DNA of 64,000 nt, from assembly GCA_964415295.1 (NCBI GenBank), contig CAYPYN010000003.1, positions 248,001-312,000 on the forward strand, given 5' to 3'. Shown piece after piece: positions 44,306 to 53,912 of the stretch. The notes beneath the pieces were generated by a model, which made no database searches, was not told the DNA's origin, and saw only the letters and a program-made list of their open reading frames with translations. Both the position numbers and the translations under genes were made by a program. Positions within the stretch are counted from its first letter, which is position 1. Each line of letters begins with the position of its first letter. This stretch comes from SB21 sp964415295. GTDB taxonomy: Bacteria > CLD3 > SB21.

Positions 44306-47300
44306 TTGATGATCTTCTTTATTTTTCCTGTGGCGACTAGCCCATGCGGGTGACAAGTATAACAGGCCTGACTGGTATACGTATAGTCTTTAACTTCCAG
44401 ATGATGTTCATTTGTGGCAGTGGCGTTATGTTCGTGGCAGTGCAGACAGCTGAATATCCGCCAGTCGGAATCATTGGTATGGCAGCCGGCCCCGTCACCG
44501 GATCCTCCGCCGCACCCGGTCCACAAACCGTTGTGCCTGCCTGAAAAGACCGGAAAATACGCCGCATCGTGGTTCACGGTCCATGGGATCCACACATTTT
44601 GATTATGACAATTCTGGCAATCGTGGGAGAAACCGGAACCGGCATGATTTGGCTTGGTCGAGTTATCATAATCGGTCTGATGACACGAATAGCAGGCGGT
44701 GCTTGCACTGCTCAGATTGCCGGTATGGCACTTGGAACATTGAGTACTAATACTTTGATGGGCTCCGACCAGCGGGTACGTGGTATAAGTCCCATGGTTG
44801 AATATGGACGGCGACCATCCGGCGGTTGTGTGACATCCGTTTTCGCATGTCGTCGGAAAAGTAAGTCCGGGATGATTAGGCACGGCCGCTTGTTCATAAT
44901 CCGCCTGGTGACAGGCGTAGCATCCGGTCGGCGTATTCGTATATCCGCTGGCATGGCACGATATGCATTGACTGCCGATTGCCAGATGAGCGCCGGTCAA
45001 CGGGAATTGAGTCGCGTTATGATCAAAAGTGGACGGCGTCCACCCGGCCGTTGAGTGGCAAACTGTACAATTTGTCGGAAAATTATTGGTCGCATGGCTG
45101 GGATTTGCGGCTGTTGAATAGTCCGTCTGGTGGCATGCGTAACAATCCGTAGGCGTATTGATGTACCCGCCGGCATGGCACGAGACGCATTGCGAGGCCA
45201 CCGTCGCATGGGCGCCGGTAAGAGGAAAAGTTGTGGCGTTGTGATCAAACGTAACCGGCGTCCATCCGATATTGCTTGTATGGCAAATGGAACAATCGGT
45301 GGGGAAACCACTGGTGACGTGGTTCGGGTTAGTGGTGCTGTTATACGCCGATTGATGGCACGAATAGCAGACCGTGCTTGTTCCCGCAAGACTTGTTGTA
45401 TGGCACTGCGAGCATTGTGTGACCGTACTATGGGCTCCGGTCAGCGGGAATTGCGTTGTATTATGATCGAACGTCGAAGGTCTCCAACCAACATTTGTCG
45501 TATGGCACTGTTCGCAGTTGGTCGGGAAGGCCAATGCCTGATGTCCTGGATTCGTTGAAGCATTGTATGCTGATTGATGACATGAATAGCAGACCGCGCT
45601 GGTTCCCGCAAGACTTGTTGTATGGCACTGCGAGCATTGTGTGACCGTACTATGGGCTCCGGTCAGCGGGAATTGCGNNNNNNNNNNNNNNNNNNNNNNN
45701 NNNNNNNNNNNNNNNNNNNNNNNNNNNNNNNNNNNNNNNNNNNNNNNNNNNNNNNNNNNNNNNNNNNNNNNNNNNNNTGGCACTGCGAGCATTGTGTGAC
45801 CGTACTATGGGCTCCGGTCAGCGGGAATTGCGTTGTATTATGATCGAACGTCGAAGGTCTCCAACCAACATTTGTCGTATGGCACTGTTCGCAGTTGGTC
45901 GGGAAGGCCAAAGCCTGATGCCCTGGATTCGTTGAAGCGTTGTAGGCCGTTTGATGGCATGAATAGCAGGCAGACGGAGTATTCACGTAACCATTGGTGT
46001 GACAAGAACCGCATTGATTCTGAATAGACAAATGCGCGCCGGTCAACGGAAAATTGGTCAGGTTATGATCATAAACGACGGGACTCCATCCAGGATTGGT
46101 CGTATGACATACCATACAATTCGTCGAATAATTTCCCGTCACGTGATTCGGATTGGTGGTATTGGCAAAGTCCTGCTGATGGCAACCGTAACAGTCCGTG
46201 GGTGTATTGGCAAATCCATTGGAATGGCATTTAAGACACTCATTCTGAACGGTCAGATGTGCGCCTGTCAGGACAAATGACGTGACGCCGTGATCGAAAC
46301 TTGCTGGTTTCCATCCGGGGCTGGTCGTATGGCATTGCTCGCAAGTTGTCGGGAAAACGCCCGGAGCATGAACCGGATCGGCCGCGTTCAGGAAATCCTG
46401 TTGATGACAGCCGTAACACGCGAGGGGTGTGTTATTATAACCGCTGGCGTGGCATTTCTGACATTGATCCTGAACCGTCAGATGACCGCCCGTCAAAGGG
46501 AATCGTGATGCGGCGTGATCAAAAGCGGCCGGGGCCCACCCGGGATTGGTCGTGTGGCACGTCTCGCAATTCTGTGAATAGTTCCCGGAAACGTGATTGG
46601 GATCTGCGGCTTGCGTGAAGTCGTTGCTGTGGCACGAGTAACATTGTTTCGAAGTATTCATGAATCCGCTGCCGTGACAGGACGAACATTGATTCCGTGC
46701 AGTATAATGGGCGCCGGTCAGCGGGAAAGTCGTTACGGCATGATCAAACGATGCCGGCGACCAGCCGGGCGTTGTCGTGTGGCACTCCAGGCAATTTTTC
46801 GGATAATTGCCTGCGAGATGTTTGGGATCGTTGGATTGGTCGTAATCGTTCTTATGACAATTGTAACAGTCGCCGGTCAACTTGTAATCCCCGTTCGTAT
46901 GGCAAGCCGCACACGCGATATGGGCGTGCGACTGGGTCAACTCAAAACCAAAAGATGCATGGTCGAGGATCCGTGCGGGGGACCAGCCCTGGGGTGTATG
47001 GCACGATTCGCATGCGATCGGGAAGTTTCGACCGGCATGGTCCGGGTTGGACGAAGTTCTGTAATCGGTCATATGGCATCCCGAGCAGGTGGTCGTCAGT
47101 CCTTTGAATTCGTTTTGCTGTTGGTCTTTATGACAGCTTCGGCAAGCCGCGGTAGCATGTTTGCCCGTCAGAGGAAATCGGGTGAGATCGTGCTGGACTT
47201 TGAAATTAAATGGCTCCCAGCTTTTGGAAGTATGGCACTGGTCGCATTGTTTTCCAAGCTGGCCTTTGTGGATATCATCGTGGCATTGGTAACATTGGTT

Positions 47301-47585
47301 TTTAGATCCGGTGAATTGAAAATTGGCATGGCAGGCCCTGCAGTCGCCGGCTTTGTGTTGTCCTTCCAACGGGAAATCGGTCTGGGTATTGTGATCAAAT
47401 GCCATGTCCTTTCGGATGCTTTTCCATTCGCCCGTCGCATGGCAGGCGTCGCAGGCGATCGATATCATACCATGCGGATTTTGCGTTTGCGCTTTTATGA
47501 CCAACGTGTCCGGGCGCTCCTGGGCGCTCATAGCGGATCCTGAAAGAGCGGCCATTAAAAGCCAAGTGTAATAGCGTTTTTTCAT
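44302..47585 (-). CDS. Giant tandem-repeat multihaem c-type cytochrome (interrupted by assembly gap)
   Basis: A single gene split by 100 N (45678-45777). The N-terminal part (signal peptide MKKRYYTWLLMAALSGSAMS) has 22 complete CXXCH motifs plus one cut at the gap; the C-terminal part has 16 CXXCH plus CENGCH (CX3CH) and a CX9CH. At least 38 canonical haem sites are thus encoded. The repeat unit carries about three haems per ~68-74 residues, with conserved 'CY.CHQ', 'NH..FPT.C..CHTT.GW.P' and 'FDHN.T.FPLTGAH' whose extra His are likely distal ligands. Removing the duplicated 55-nt end puts both halves in frame (about 1042 residues). It starts 7 nt after the 20-haem gene. Confidence 0.92.
45401..45936 (-). 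repeat. Near-identical 222-bp (74-codon) in-frame tandem repeats
   Basis: The 55-nt block beginning TGGCACTGCGAG occurs identically at 45401-45455, 45623-45677 and 45778-45832. The first two copies are 222 bp apart. The following ~100 nt (for example 45456-45560 and 45837-45936) are almost identical. This very recent duplication lies inside the older, diverged three-haem repeat array of the cytochrome. Confidence 0.9.
45678..45777. other. Assembly gap (100 N) in tandem repeat
   Basis: Exactly 100 N. The sequence just left of the gap and just right of it are the same 55 nt (45623-45677 and 45778-45832), i.e. the two contig ends overlap by 55 nt. Gap length is therefore arbitrary. A true distance that removes the overlap, or adds whole 222-bp units, restores one reading frame. 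Confidence 0.95.
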
Positions 47586-47592
47586 ATTCGTA

Positions 47593-49317
47593 TTACTTTA
47601 AGTGGGCATGACAAGATGAACACTTCGTATCTATCGGTTTGTAAACCGTCGTTACGATGCCGTTATTCAGAGTGACGCTCCGATGACACTTCACGCATTC
47701 GATCTTCTCGTGCGCCCCCGATAAAGGAAAACGCGACTGACGCGTATGGTCGAATGCCGCCGGTCTGAATCCGTTCTCGTTATGGCACCGTTCACATGGC
47801 GTGTCTCCCGACATGGTTTTAAACTGACCAAAATGAAAATCCGAATGACACGATTCACAGGCCGACGAAAGGCCTTTGTATTGGGTGTCCGAACTCTGTC
47901 CGGTGGAAGTCTTGTGACACTTAACGCAGCCGACTTGGGCGTGTTTACCTTTCAATGGGAAGGCTGAATCTTTATTATGATCAAATAGGAGTTCATTCCA
48001 GGCATCCGTCCGATGGCATGACTCGCAGCCTGTTTTTGAGACCTTTTCTTTGAATTGGTCTTTGTGAATGTCTGTGTGGCAATCCGCGCAAGCCTTCGCC
48101 AAAAAGCGGAATACAACGGTCGGTTCGGCGGGACGCGAATTCAGGCCGGTCCTCTTGCCGAATTCGTCTCCTGAGAGCCGATCATGGCACTGGTTGCATC
48201 CGACGGCCGCGTGAGAGCCGGTCAGTGGGAATTGTGAACCGGCGTGATCCGTGATCGAAAATATAGAAGGAGTGAAGCCGTTCGTGTTATGGCAGCGTTC
48301 ACATCGGCCCTGGTCGGGTGTGGAACTAAATTGTTCGGCGTGGTTAAACTTGTGGCAATCGCGGCATTCGACGTACTTCAATCCCTTGAATTGCGCCTTT
48401 TTTTTGATGTCCGGCTGATGGCATTTTTCGCAGTTGACGGAGAGATGTTTGCCGGTCAATGGAAAGTTGGTCTTTGAGTGATCAAAGCCGCTTACTGTGA
48501 CGTTTTGCCAGCCGCCGGGCACATGGCACTTTTCGCAGGTTTGACCAAATTTGTTGTTGTGCGGGTCGGTATGGCAAACGGTGCACTTATCGAATCTCAT
48601 ATCCGAAAGATTCATATAATCGGGGTCGACCTGCCCGTTCGGCTTTTTTCTTGAGTCCGGAACCAAAACATGGCACTGCTCGCAGGAAGCCAATGAATGC
48701 CTTCCGGTCAAAGGGAATCGGGTATTGCTGTGGTCAAATTTGGCTTCAACAGATCTCTTCCAGTCTTCGAAATCATGACATTCCGTACAAGGCTTTGTCA
48801 TGTGGTTTCGATGTTCGTTAAAATGGCAATGGCGGCAGTCCTGACCTAATCCGAGGAATGTCCTCGATAATGAAAGTCCTTCGGCCGCCCGGTTCCGAAC
48901 GGCATTGTCCTTGATGAATTCCGGTTTGTGGCAGCTTTCACACCTGGCGGTCTTGTGCTTACCTTCGAGCACGTATCCGGTTTGATCGTGCGAAAAACCG
49001 GTTTTGCCTCCTTCCCACCTGATCATATCAAATTGACGACCTCTGTGTTCGGTGTGGCACTGAATGCATTCTTTATTTCGTACGGACGCTGAGCCGTGGA
49101 AGCCTTTATTCTGATCGATGCGGGACCGCAGCAGAGCATGGCACTCCAGGCATTTAGTCTTGTTGATCTTCTTTCCCAGATCATGGCATTGAGTGCATTG
49201 ATTCATTCCTTCCAGAGAAGCGTGGGCATTGGTGAGGTCACCCGGCGAGAATTGGGCAAAAGCATTCCATGATAAAAGCAACAGCAGTCCGGTCGTATGT
49301 TTGAGAATGTGTTGCAT
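47593..49317 (-). CDS. 20-haem c-type cytochrome (paralogue of 51522-53291)
   Basis: A 574-residue exported cytochrome with signal peptide (first ~21 residues, ending NAFAQ) and 20 CXXCH motifs spread along its length. It contains repeated 'FDHS.T.FPLTGRH' and 'CHTDPHNNKFG.TCEKCH' elements with extra His for bis-His ligation. N-terminal 'FSPGDLTNAHASLEGMNQCT' is shared almost exactly with the 51522-53291 protein, so the two are clear paralogues. It lies 74 nt after the first beta-barrel gene and 7 nt before the giant cytochrome. Probably periplasmic, feeding the second conduit. Confidence 0.93.
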   Translation of the reverse strand: MQHILKHTTGLLLLLSWNAFAQFSPGDLTNAHASLEGMNQCTQCHDLGKKINKTKCLECHALLRSRIDQNKGFHGSASVRNKECIQCHTEHRGRQFDMIRWEGGKTGFSHDQTGYVLEGKHKTARCESCHKPEFIKDNAVRNRAAEGLSLSRTFLGLGQDCRHCHFNEHRNHMTKPCTECHDFEDWKRSVEAKFDHSNTRFPLTGRHSLASCEQCHVLVPDSRKKPNGQVDPDYMNLSDMRFDKCTVCHTDPHNNKFGQTCEKCHVPGGWQNVTVSGFDHSKTNFPLTGKHLSVNCEKCHQPDIKKKAQFKGLKYVECRDCHKFNHAEQFSSTPDQGRCERCHNTNGFTPSIFSITDHAGSQFPLTGSHAAVGCNQCHDRLSGDEFGKRTGLNSRPAEPTVVFRFLAKACADCHTDIHKDQFKEKVSKTGCESCHRTDAWNELLFDHNKDSAFPLKGKHAQVGCVKCHKTSTGQSSDTQYKGLSSACESCHSDFHFGQFKTMSGDTPCERCHNENGFRPAAFDHTRQSRFPLSGAHEKIECVKCHRSVTLNNGIVTTVYKPIDTKCSSCHAHLK

Positions 49318-49391
49318 CAGAAGCAGGTATTGAAGAATTCGTTCTATTTGAACCTTCGTTTTCGGATCAAGGAAGATTTTGTCTATTTCTA

Positions 49392-50696
49392 TTAGCGCAA
49401 GTAATAGTTCATTCTTATGAAAACGGACGTATGGGGATCGGTGGCATTACCGATTTCCTCCGATGCCGTCAGAGCTCCGAAAAAATCTCTGGTGATCCTG
49501 TAACTCACATCGGCACTGATGATCGACAGAAGATGGTTGCGGGCCGGCGTTTTGATATTCCACTGATACGTGTTCAGATTATAGGTCATCGTCGCATCGA
49601 GTCTGTTCTGCAGAAAATCCCGGTTGAACCACAGCGCCGTCTGTATGTTTCTTAGCCATTGATTGGATGTGTAAGAGGCACTGATGCCGGTATTGAGCCG
49701 CACCCAAAAATAATTTCTATAACCGGTCCGAAGATCTGCGTAAATCAGATCGCCGTTACCGAACCGTTTTTTGAGAGTTGAAGAGATATCCAACATGCCG
49801 ATCCGCGGATTATAGTAGGCGCGGTAATTGGTTGTAAGCGATACGTTCTTTTCGGTCGAAGAGTAAAAATATTTATCGGACGCATTTATCGTGTCCGTTC
49901 GTGTAAGAAAATGGGTTGTCCGGTTACGGTAGTCAAAGGTTGTACGGAAATTGAGTGATTTGTTGAAACGGTAATACACCGACGACTGTGAATAACCGAT
50001 GAGGCTTTCATTGACAATATATTGGGTTCGGTGATACAGGCGGAGGTTAGTAACTGGCTTATAGTCGCCGTACAAGTAGGCTTTCGTCAATGATGTGGAC
50101 TCATACTTTTCGGCCGTAAATCCGAGGCCGGCCGACCAGAGGTTGTGCAAATGAATAAGACTGCCGCCGTAGTTATATCCGCGGCCCGTCGGATCGTTGC
50201 GGTAAAAATCGTTGATCGTTCCGCCGAAAGCCGATAGATCGAACAGGTTGCCCAGCCGTATATTTTCTGCGGATACACCATTGATTGGGTAGGCGTCCAC
50301 TACAGGCATGAGCGGGATAATACGTCCAGCTTTGACTTGTCTGAAATTGTCGCCGTACGCGGCGTAAAGCTGCTTTACGATATAACGGTTTTGAAATCTT
50401 TGTCCTTCGGTTATACCTTTCGTTCCGGTAAAGGTGTTTTTTTCATAATAGTCTATCTTGAACTGGTATTTGACCGCGCCAGAATTCGCATCAAATATCC
50501 GGTAATTCAGCATCGCGTAGTTGCTCAACGCGTTCAGGGACGACGAAGCGCCGGTTTGCGAATAGTAATTCCAAGTGGTTGATAAACGGCCGACAAGGTT
50601 CTTTCCGACGGGCATCGAAGGATTTTGCGCACCCACCGTCGCGTCCGCCAGGATCAGTAGAAATATCGTTTTCATGAGTATATCAAGATATTTCAT
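49392..50696 (-). CDS. Outer-membrane beta-barrel (porin-like), first conduit
   Basis: A 434-residue exported protein; the ATG at 50696 shares its A with the stop of the 9-haem gene (TGATG overlap). MKYLDILMKTIFLLILADAT forms a signal peptide ending near 'VGAQ'; an internal ATG at 50675 is an alternative start. The remainder is rich in Tyr, Asn and Arg in alternating strand pattern ('LRLYHRTQYIVNESLIGYSQ', 'SVYYRFNKSLNFRTTFDYRN') and ends 'SVFIRMNYYLR'. No haem motif. By position it is the barrel partner of the adjacent 9- and 20-haem cytochromes. Confidence 0.82.
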   Translation of the reverse strand: MKYLDILMKTIFLLILADATVGAQNPSMPVGKNLVGRLSTTWNYYSQTGASSSLNALSNYAMLNYRIFDANSGAVKYQFKIDYYEKNTFTGTKGITEGQRFQNRYIVKQLYAAYGDNFRQVKAGRIIPLMPVVDAYPINGVSAENIRLGNLFDLSAFGGTINDFYRNDPTGRGYNYGGSLIHLHNLWSAGLGFTAEKYESTSLTKAYLYGDYKPVTNLRLYHRTQYIVNESLIGYSQSSVYYRFNKSLNFRTTFDYRNRTTHFLTRTDTINASDKYFYSSTEKNVSLTTNYRAYYNPRIGMLDISSTLKKRFGNGDLIYADLRTGYRNYFWVRLNTGISASYTSNQWLRNIQTALWFNRDFLQNRLDATMTYNLNTYQWNIKTPARNHLLSIISADVSYRITRDFFGALTASEEIGNATDPHTSVFIRMNYYLR

Positions 50697-51460
50697 CAGT
50701 CGTCTCCTCCCTCGCCCTTGTGATCGAAGTCGTGGCATTCCCGGCATGTGTAAGTGGAGTAGTCGGGCGCATTCCGGTGGCAGGTTTCGCAGCTGCGGCG
50801 GTGATGACCGGTCAGCGAGAACCAGGCGTCAAGGTGCGGATAATCGTTCCAGCCGTTCATGTTGTGGCAGGCGAGGCAATCGCCGAGAGCTTCCCATTGC
50901 GCATGCTGAGGAGGAGCTCCGATGGCCCGGTGGCAGTCGGAACATTGATTCACATTGGGCATCTTGAATGTTATCAGATTACGGTGGCAATCCGCGCAAT
51001 CAAGTCCGCGATGTCCTCCGATCATGATAAAGGTCTCACCGGTGTGATTGAAGGTCGAAGGCGCCCAGGCTTCTTCATTGTGACACCGTTCGCAATCGGG
51101 TCCGAGTTCGCCCTGGTGGGGCTCTTTGTGGCAGACGGCGCACTCGCGTATGGAGGTGTTGAACTTTCCGCCGGCGTGGCAGCTTTGGCAATTGGTTCGC
51201 TCATGGGCGCCGCGCAATGGGAATCCCGTTTTCGTGTGGTCGTAATCTACATGCGGCTTTATGACTTTCCAGGAATCGGTGGTATGACAAACCTCGCATG
51301 GGAATTCAAACCGCTTGTGCGGAATTTTTACAAACGGCGTATCCGTTACCGCAAAATGTAATTCCGGCGATGCATTCACGTTCCAATCCAAATTGGCAGG
51401 GGCGGTGCCGAACCAAAGAGTCATACCGACGATCAGGCCGGCGAGAATGTTTTCACTCAT
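50696..51460 (-). CDS. 9-haem c-type cytochrome
   Basis: A 254-residue cytochrome with nine CXXCH motifs (CEVCH, CQSCH, CAVCH, CERCH, CADCH, CSDCH, CLACH, CETCH, CRECH). A short hydrophobic N-terminus (ILAGLIVGMTLWFGTAPA) serves as signal or anchor. Distal-ligand candidates include 'VDYDHTKTGFPLRGAH' and 'STFNHTGETFIMIGGHRG'. The C-terminus 'CHDFDHKGEGGDD' is acidic. It overlaps the beta-barrel start and lies 61 nt after the 20-haem gene. It may be the cell-surface or barrel-inserted partner in the first conduit. Confidence 0.92.
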   Translation of the reverse strand: MSENILAGLIVGMTLWFGTAPANLDWNVNASPELHFAVTDTPFVKIPHKRFEFPCEVCHTTDSWKVIKPHVDYDHTKTGFPLRGAHERTNCQSCHAGGKFNTSIRECAVCHKEPHQGELGPDCERCHNEEAWAPSTFNHTGETFIMIGGHRGLDCADCHRNLITFKMPNVNQCSDCHRAIGAPPQHAQWEALGDCLACHNMNGWNDYPHLDAWFSLTGHHRRSCETCHRNAPDYSTYTCRECHDFDHKGEGGDD

Positions 51461-51521
51461 AGTGTGTCTTATAGATGATTTGCATAAAAAGCTGTCTTAA
51501 TGGAAAATCTGAACTTTGTTT

Positions 51522-53291
51522 CTATTTTAGCTCAAAAACGCCTTCGTGTTTATCCGGATGACAGGAGGCGCAATCCGACGCGACCGGTTTGTATAACGTG
51601 ATGAGCGAGTCCGATTCTATTTTTGTGAGAACATGACACTTGGCACAGTCTACTTTCCGATGGGCGCCCGTCAAAGCAAAGACCGATTGTGTGTTGTGAT
51701 CAAACAAGGAAGGTTTGAATTTCTCGGCATTGTGGCACCTCTCGCAATACGTGAGACGCCCGGACTCGACCGAATCGGTCTTTTGGGCAAACTGACCTTC
51801 GTGCACATCCTTGTGGCAGCTTTCGCAGAAGTTGGAGACCGGTTTGTATAATACCCATTTGGCCGGCGTACGGTCGTCCTGCGATTTATGGCATTTCTCG
51901 CACTTCGCCTCCTTATGTTTCCCCAAAAGCGGGAATTCGGAGTCCTTGTCGTGATCAAATACCAAGTCCTTCCAACCTGTCACTTTATGGCAGATGTCGC
52001 AGTCGTATTTTTTGAGCTTTTCTGCAAATTGTCCACGGTGAATATCCGTGTGGCAAGAACCGCATTTGCGATCGGTGAATTTGAATAGCATCGCCGACGA
52101 ATCTCCGGGTGCGGCTAAACCGGTTCGGGTTTTGAACACCGCCGGTTCCAGCTTGACATGGCATTTATTGCAGGTCGTTTTAATATGCGCGCCGGCCAGC
52201 ACGTATTTCGACTCTGTGTTATGGCGTTCAACAGTGAAAAGCGAAGGAACGAATCCGCTCTCGTTATGGCATGCTTCGCATTTTCCTTTGTCAGCGCGGG
52301 AAGAAAACTGTCCGGCGTGAGTATCCTTGTGGCAATCCGTGCATTTGGAGAATGACATATTCTTGTAGGCCGCCGGTTTCTTCGGATCCGGCTGATGGCA
52401 TTTGTCGCAGGCCACATGCCGATGCTCTCCGATCAGCGGGTAACGCGTCTTATTGTGGTCAAAACCCTCCATCACGACGTGAGTCCACCCTAAAGCGTCG
52501 TGGCACTTGACGCAGTTCCGGCCAAATTTGTTTTGGTGCGGATCCTTATGGCAGGGCGTGCAATTGGAGAAATCCAGCTTCTTGTAATTCGCAAAATTCT
52601 GGTCCGTACTGCCGTCGGGTTTTTTCCGTACGTCTTCGGTCAGGGCGTGGCATTGGACGCATTCGACTTTTTGGTGCCGTCCGATAAGCGGATACTTTGT
52701 TTTACTGTGATCAAATCTCGTCTTCACCGACTCTTTCCAGTTGTCAAAGTCATGGCATTGGCCGCACTTAGGATCCAGTTGTCCCCGGTGCTCATCAAAG
52801 TGACACGTCGCGCATTGCTGGGACAAACCCAGATGCGTATTTTTGATAGAGACAGTGACGCCGGACTGCAGTCGGACAGTAGGGGAAACAATTTGTTCGG
52901 GTTTATGGCATTTTTCGCACCGATCGGTCTTATGTTTACCTTCCAGTTTGTACCCTGTGAGACTATGATCAAAGGCCGACTTACCGCCCTCCCATCGGAT
53001 CATTTTGAATCCGCGGCCCTTGTGTTCGAAATGGCAGGCGATGCACTCTTTAGAGCGAACGGAGGAGGAAGCGTGGTATCCTTTTCCGGCATCGACGCGC
53101 TCTTTGAGTTCCACATGGCATGAAAGGCACTTCTGTCCGTTGATCTTCTGGCCGAGGTCATGGCATTGTGTGCAGTTGTCGGTACCTTCCAGAGATGCGT
53201 GGGCCTGAGTCAATTCTCCGGGTGAGAATTGAGCACGGGCGCTCGTTCCCGACAAAACAGACAAAGCCAAAGCGATCAGAACGCGTTTCAT
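51522..53291 (-). CDS. 20-haem c-type cytochrome (paralogue of 47593-49317)
   Basis: A 589-residue exported cytochrome with 20 CXXCH motifs and signal peptide (ends 'SGTSARAQ', followed by 'FSPGELTQAHASLEG'). The order and spacing of motifs match the 47593-49317 protein. It includes 'GFDHNKTRYPLIGEH'-type bis-His elements. The start overlaps the stop of the TPR gene by 4 nt. It probably receives electrons from the b-type/10-haem module and passes them to the 9-haem cytochrome and barrel. Confidence 0.93.
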   Translation of the reverse strand: MKRVLIALALSVLSGTSARAQFSPGELTQAHASLEGTDNCTQCHDLGQKINGQKCLSCHVELKERVDAGKGYHASSSVRSKECIACHFEHKGRGFKMIRWEGGKSAFDHSLTGYKLEGKHKTDRCEKCHKPEQIVSPTVRLQSGVTVSIKNTHLGLSQQCATCHFDEHRGQLDPKCGQCHDFDNWKESVKTRFDHSKTKYPLIGRHQKVECVQCHALTEDVRKKPDGSTDQNFANYKKLDFSNCTPCHKDPHQNKFGRNCVKCHDALGWTHVVMEGFDHNKTRYPLIGEHRHVACDKCHQPDPKKPAAYKNMSFSKCTDCHKDTHAGQFSSRADKGKCEACHNESGFVPSLFTVERHNTESKYVLAGAHIKTTCNKCHVKLEPAVFKTRTGLAAPGDSSAMLFKFTDRKCGSCHTDIHRGQFAEKLKKYDCDICHKVTGWKDLVFDHDKDSEFPLLGKHKEAKCEKCHKSQDDRTPAKWVLYKPVSNFCESCHKDVHEGQFAQKTDSVESGRLTYCERCHNAEKFKPSLFDHNTQSVFALTGAHRKVDCAKCHVLTKIESDSLITLYKPVASDCASCHPDKHEGVFELK

Positions 53292-53899
53292 TTTACGTTT
53301 CCTAACATGGATCTGGCTTTGGAGGCGAACTCAGAATTGGGCTGCAGTTCTATCGTTCTGGAAAAATAGGTTCTCGCGGCATCGGTCTTTCCGATATTGG
53401 CATGAATCACGCCCAGGTTGAAAGTGGCCGTTATGTTGCCTTTATCACCGGCAAGAATCGAGTTAAGTTCGGCGATAGCCTTTTCGGGATTTCCGGAATT
53501 GAAAAAGCACACCGCGTAGTCATTGCGAACGTTGTTGTTGCTCGGATCGATGGAGAGGGCTTTGCCGTAGGGTTCGATCGCGTCTTTAAAGTTACCGTTA
53601 TCATAAAGCAAGTTGCCAAGCTGAATAAGATGTTCCAGGTCGTTCGGGTTTTTTTGTAACTGTTCCTTGAGCATTTTGATATTCATCAGCGCGTCGTGAT
53701 TGGACGGAACGGATTTTCCTGTTATCGATGAAGCTTCGGAGGAACCGGTTCCTCCAGGCATCGGGACATTCATCGACGGTTCATCGTGATGGTGGGTATC
53801 TATCCTTTCAGTTGGTTCGTCCTTATAAAGGATGAGAATAGCCACGACCATAAAGACTCCGCCAAAAACAAGCGGGTAAAGATTCTTCTTGGAATTCAT
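53288..53899 (-). CDS. Membrane-anchored TPR protein
   Basis: A 203-residue protein with one N-terminal transmembrane helix (about residues 8-25, 'LVFGGVFMVVAILILY') and three TPR units in residues ~85-200 ('LGNLLYDNGNFKDAIEPYGK', 'DYAVCFFNSGNPEKAIAELN', 'LGVIHANIGKTDAARTYFSR'). Between them lies a polar linker. TPR proteins often assist cytochrome maturation or complex assembly, as CcmI/NrfG do, so a role in assembling this haem system is a reasonable inference. It overlaps the 20-haem gene by 4 nt. Confidence 0.85.
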   Translation of the reverse strand: MNSKKNLYPLVFGGVFMVVAILILYKDEPTERIDTHHHDEPSMNVPMPGGTGSSEASSITGKSVPSNHDALMNIKMLKEQLQKNPNDLEHLIQLGNLLYDNGNFKDAIEPYGKALSIDPSNNNVRNDYAVCFFNSGNPEKAIAELNSILAGDKGNITATFNLGVIHANIGKTDAARTYFSRTIELQPNSEFASKARSMLGNVK

Positions 53900-53912
53900 A
53901 AATCTCCTGCGG

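Noticed and set aside
44800..46600. Possible CRISPR array because of regular repeats
   Set aside because: Repeats are protein-coding, in frame, with period of about 200-222 bp and conserved CXXCH codons; there are no short direct repeats with unique spacers.
46593..47543. Plus-strand open frame of 316 codons opposite the giant cytochrome
   Set aside because: Repeats of the cytochrome create long antisense frames; no ribosome-binding site or recognisable domain.
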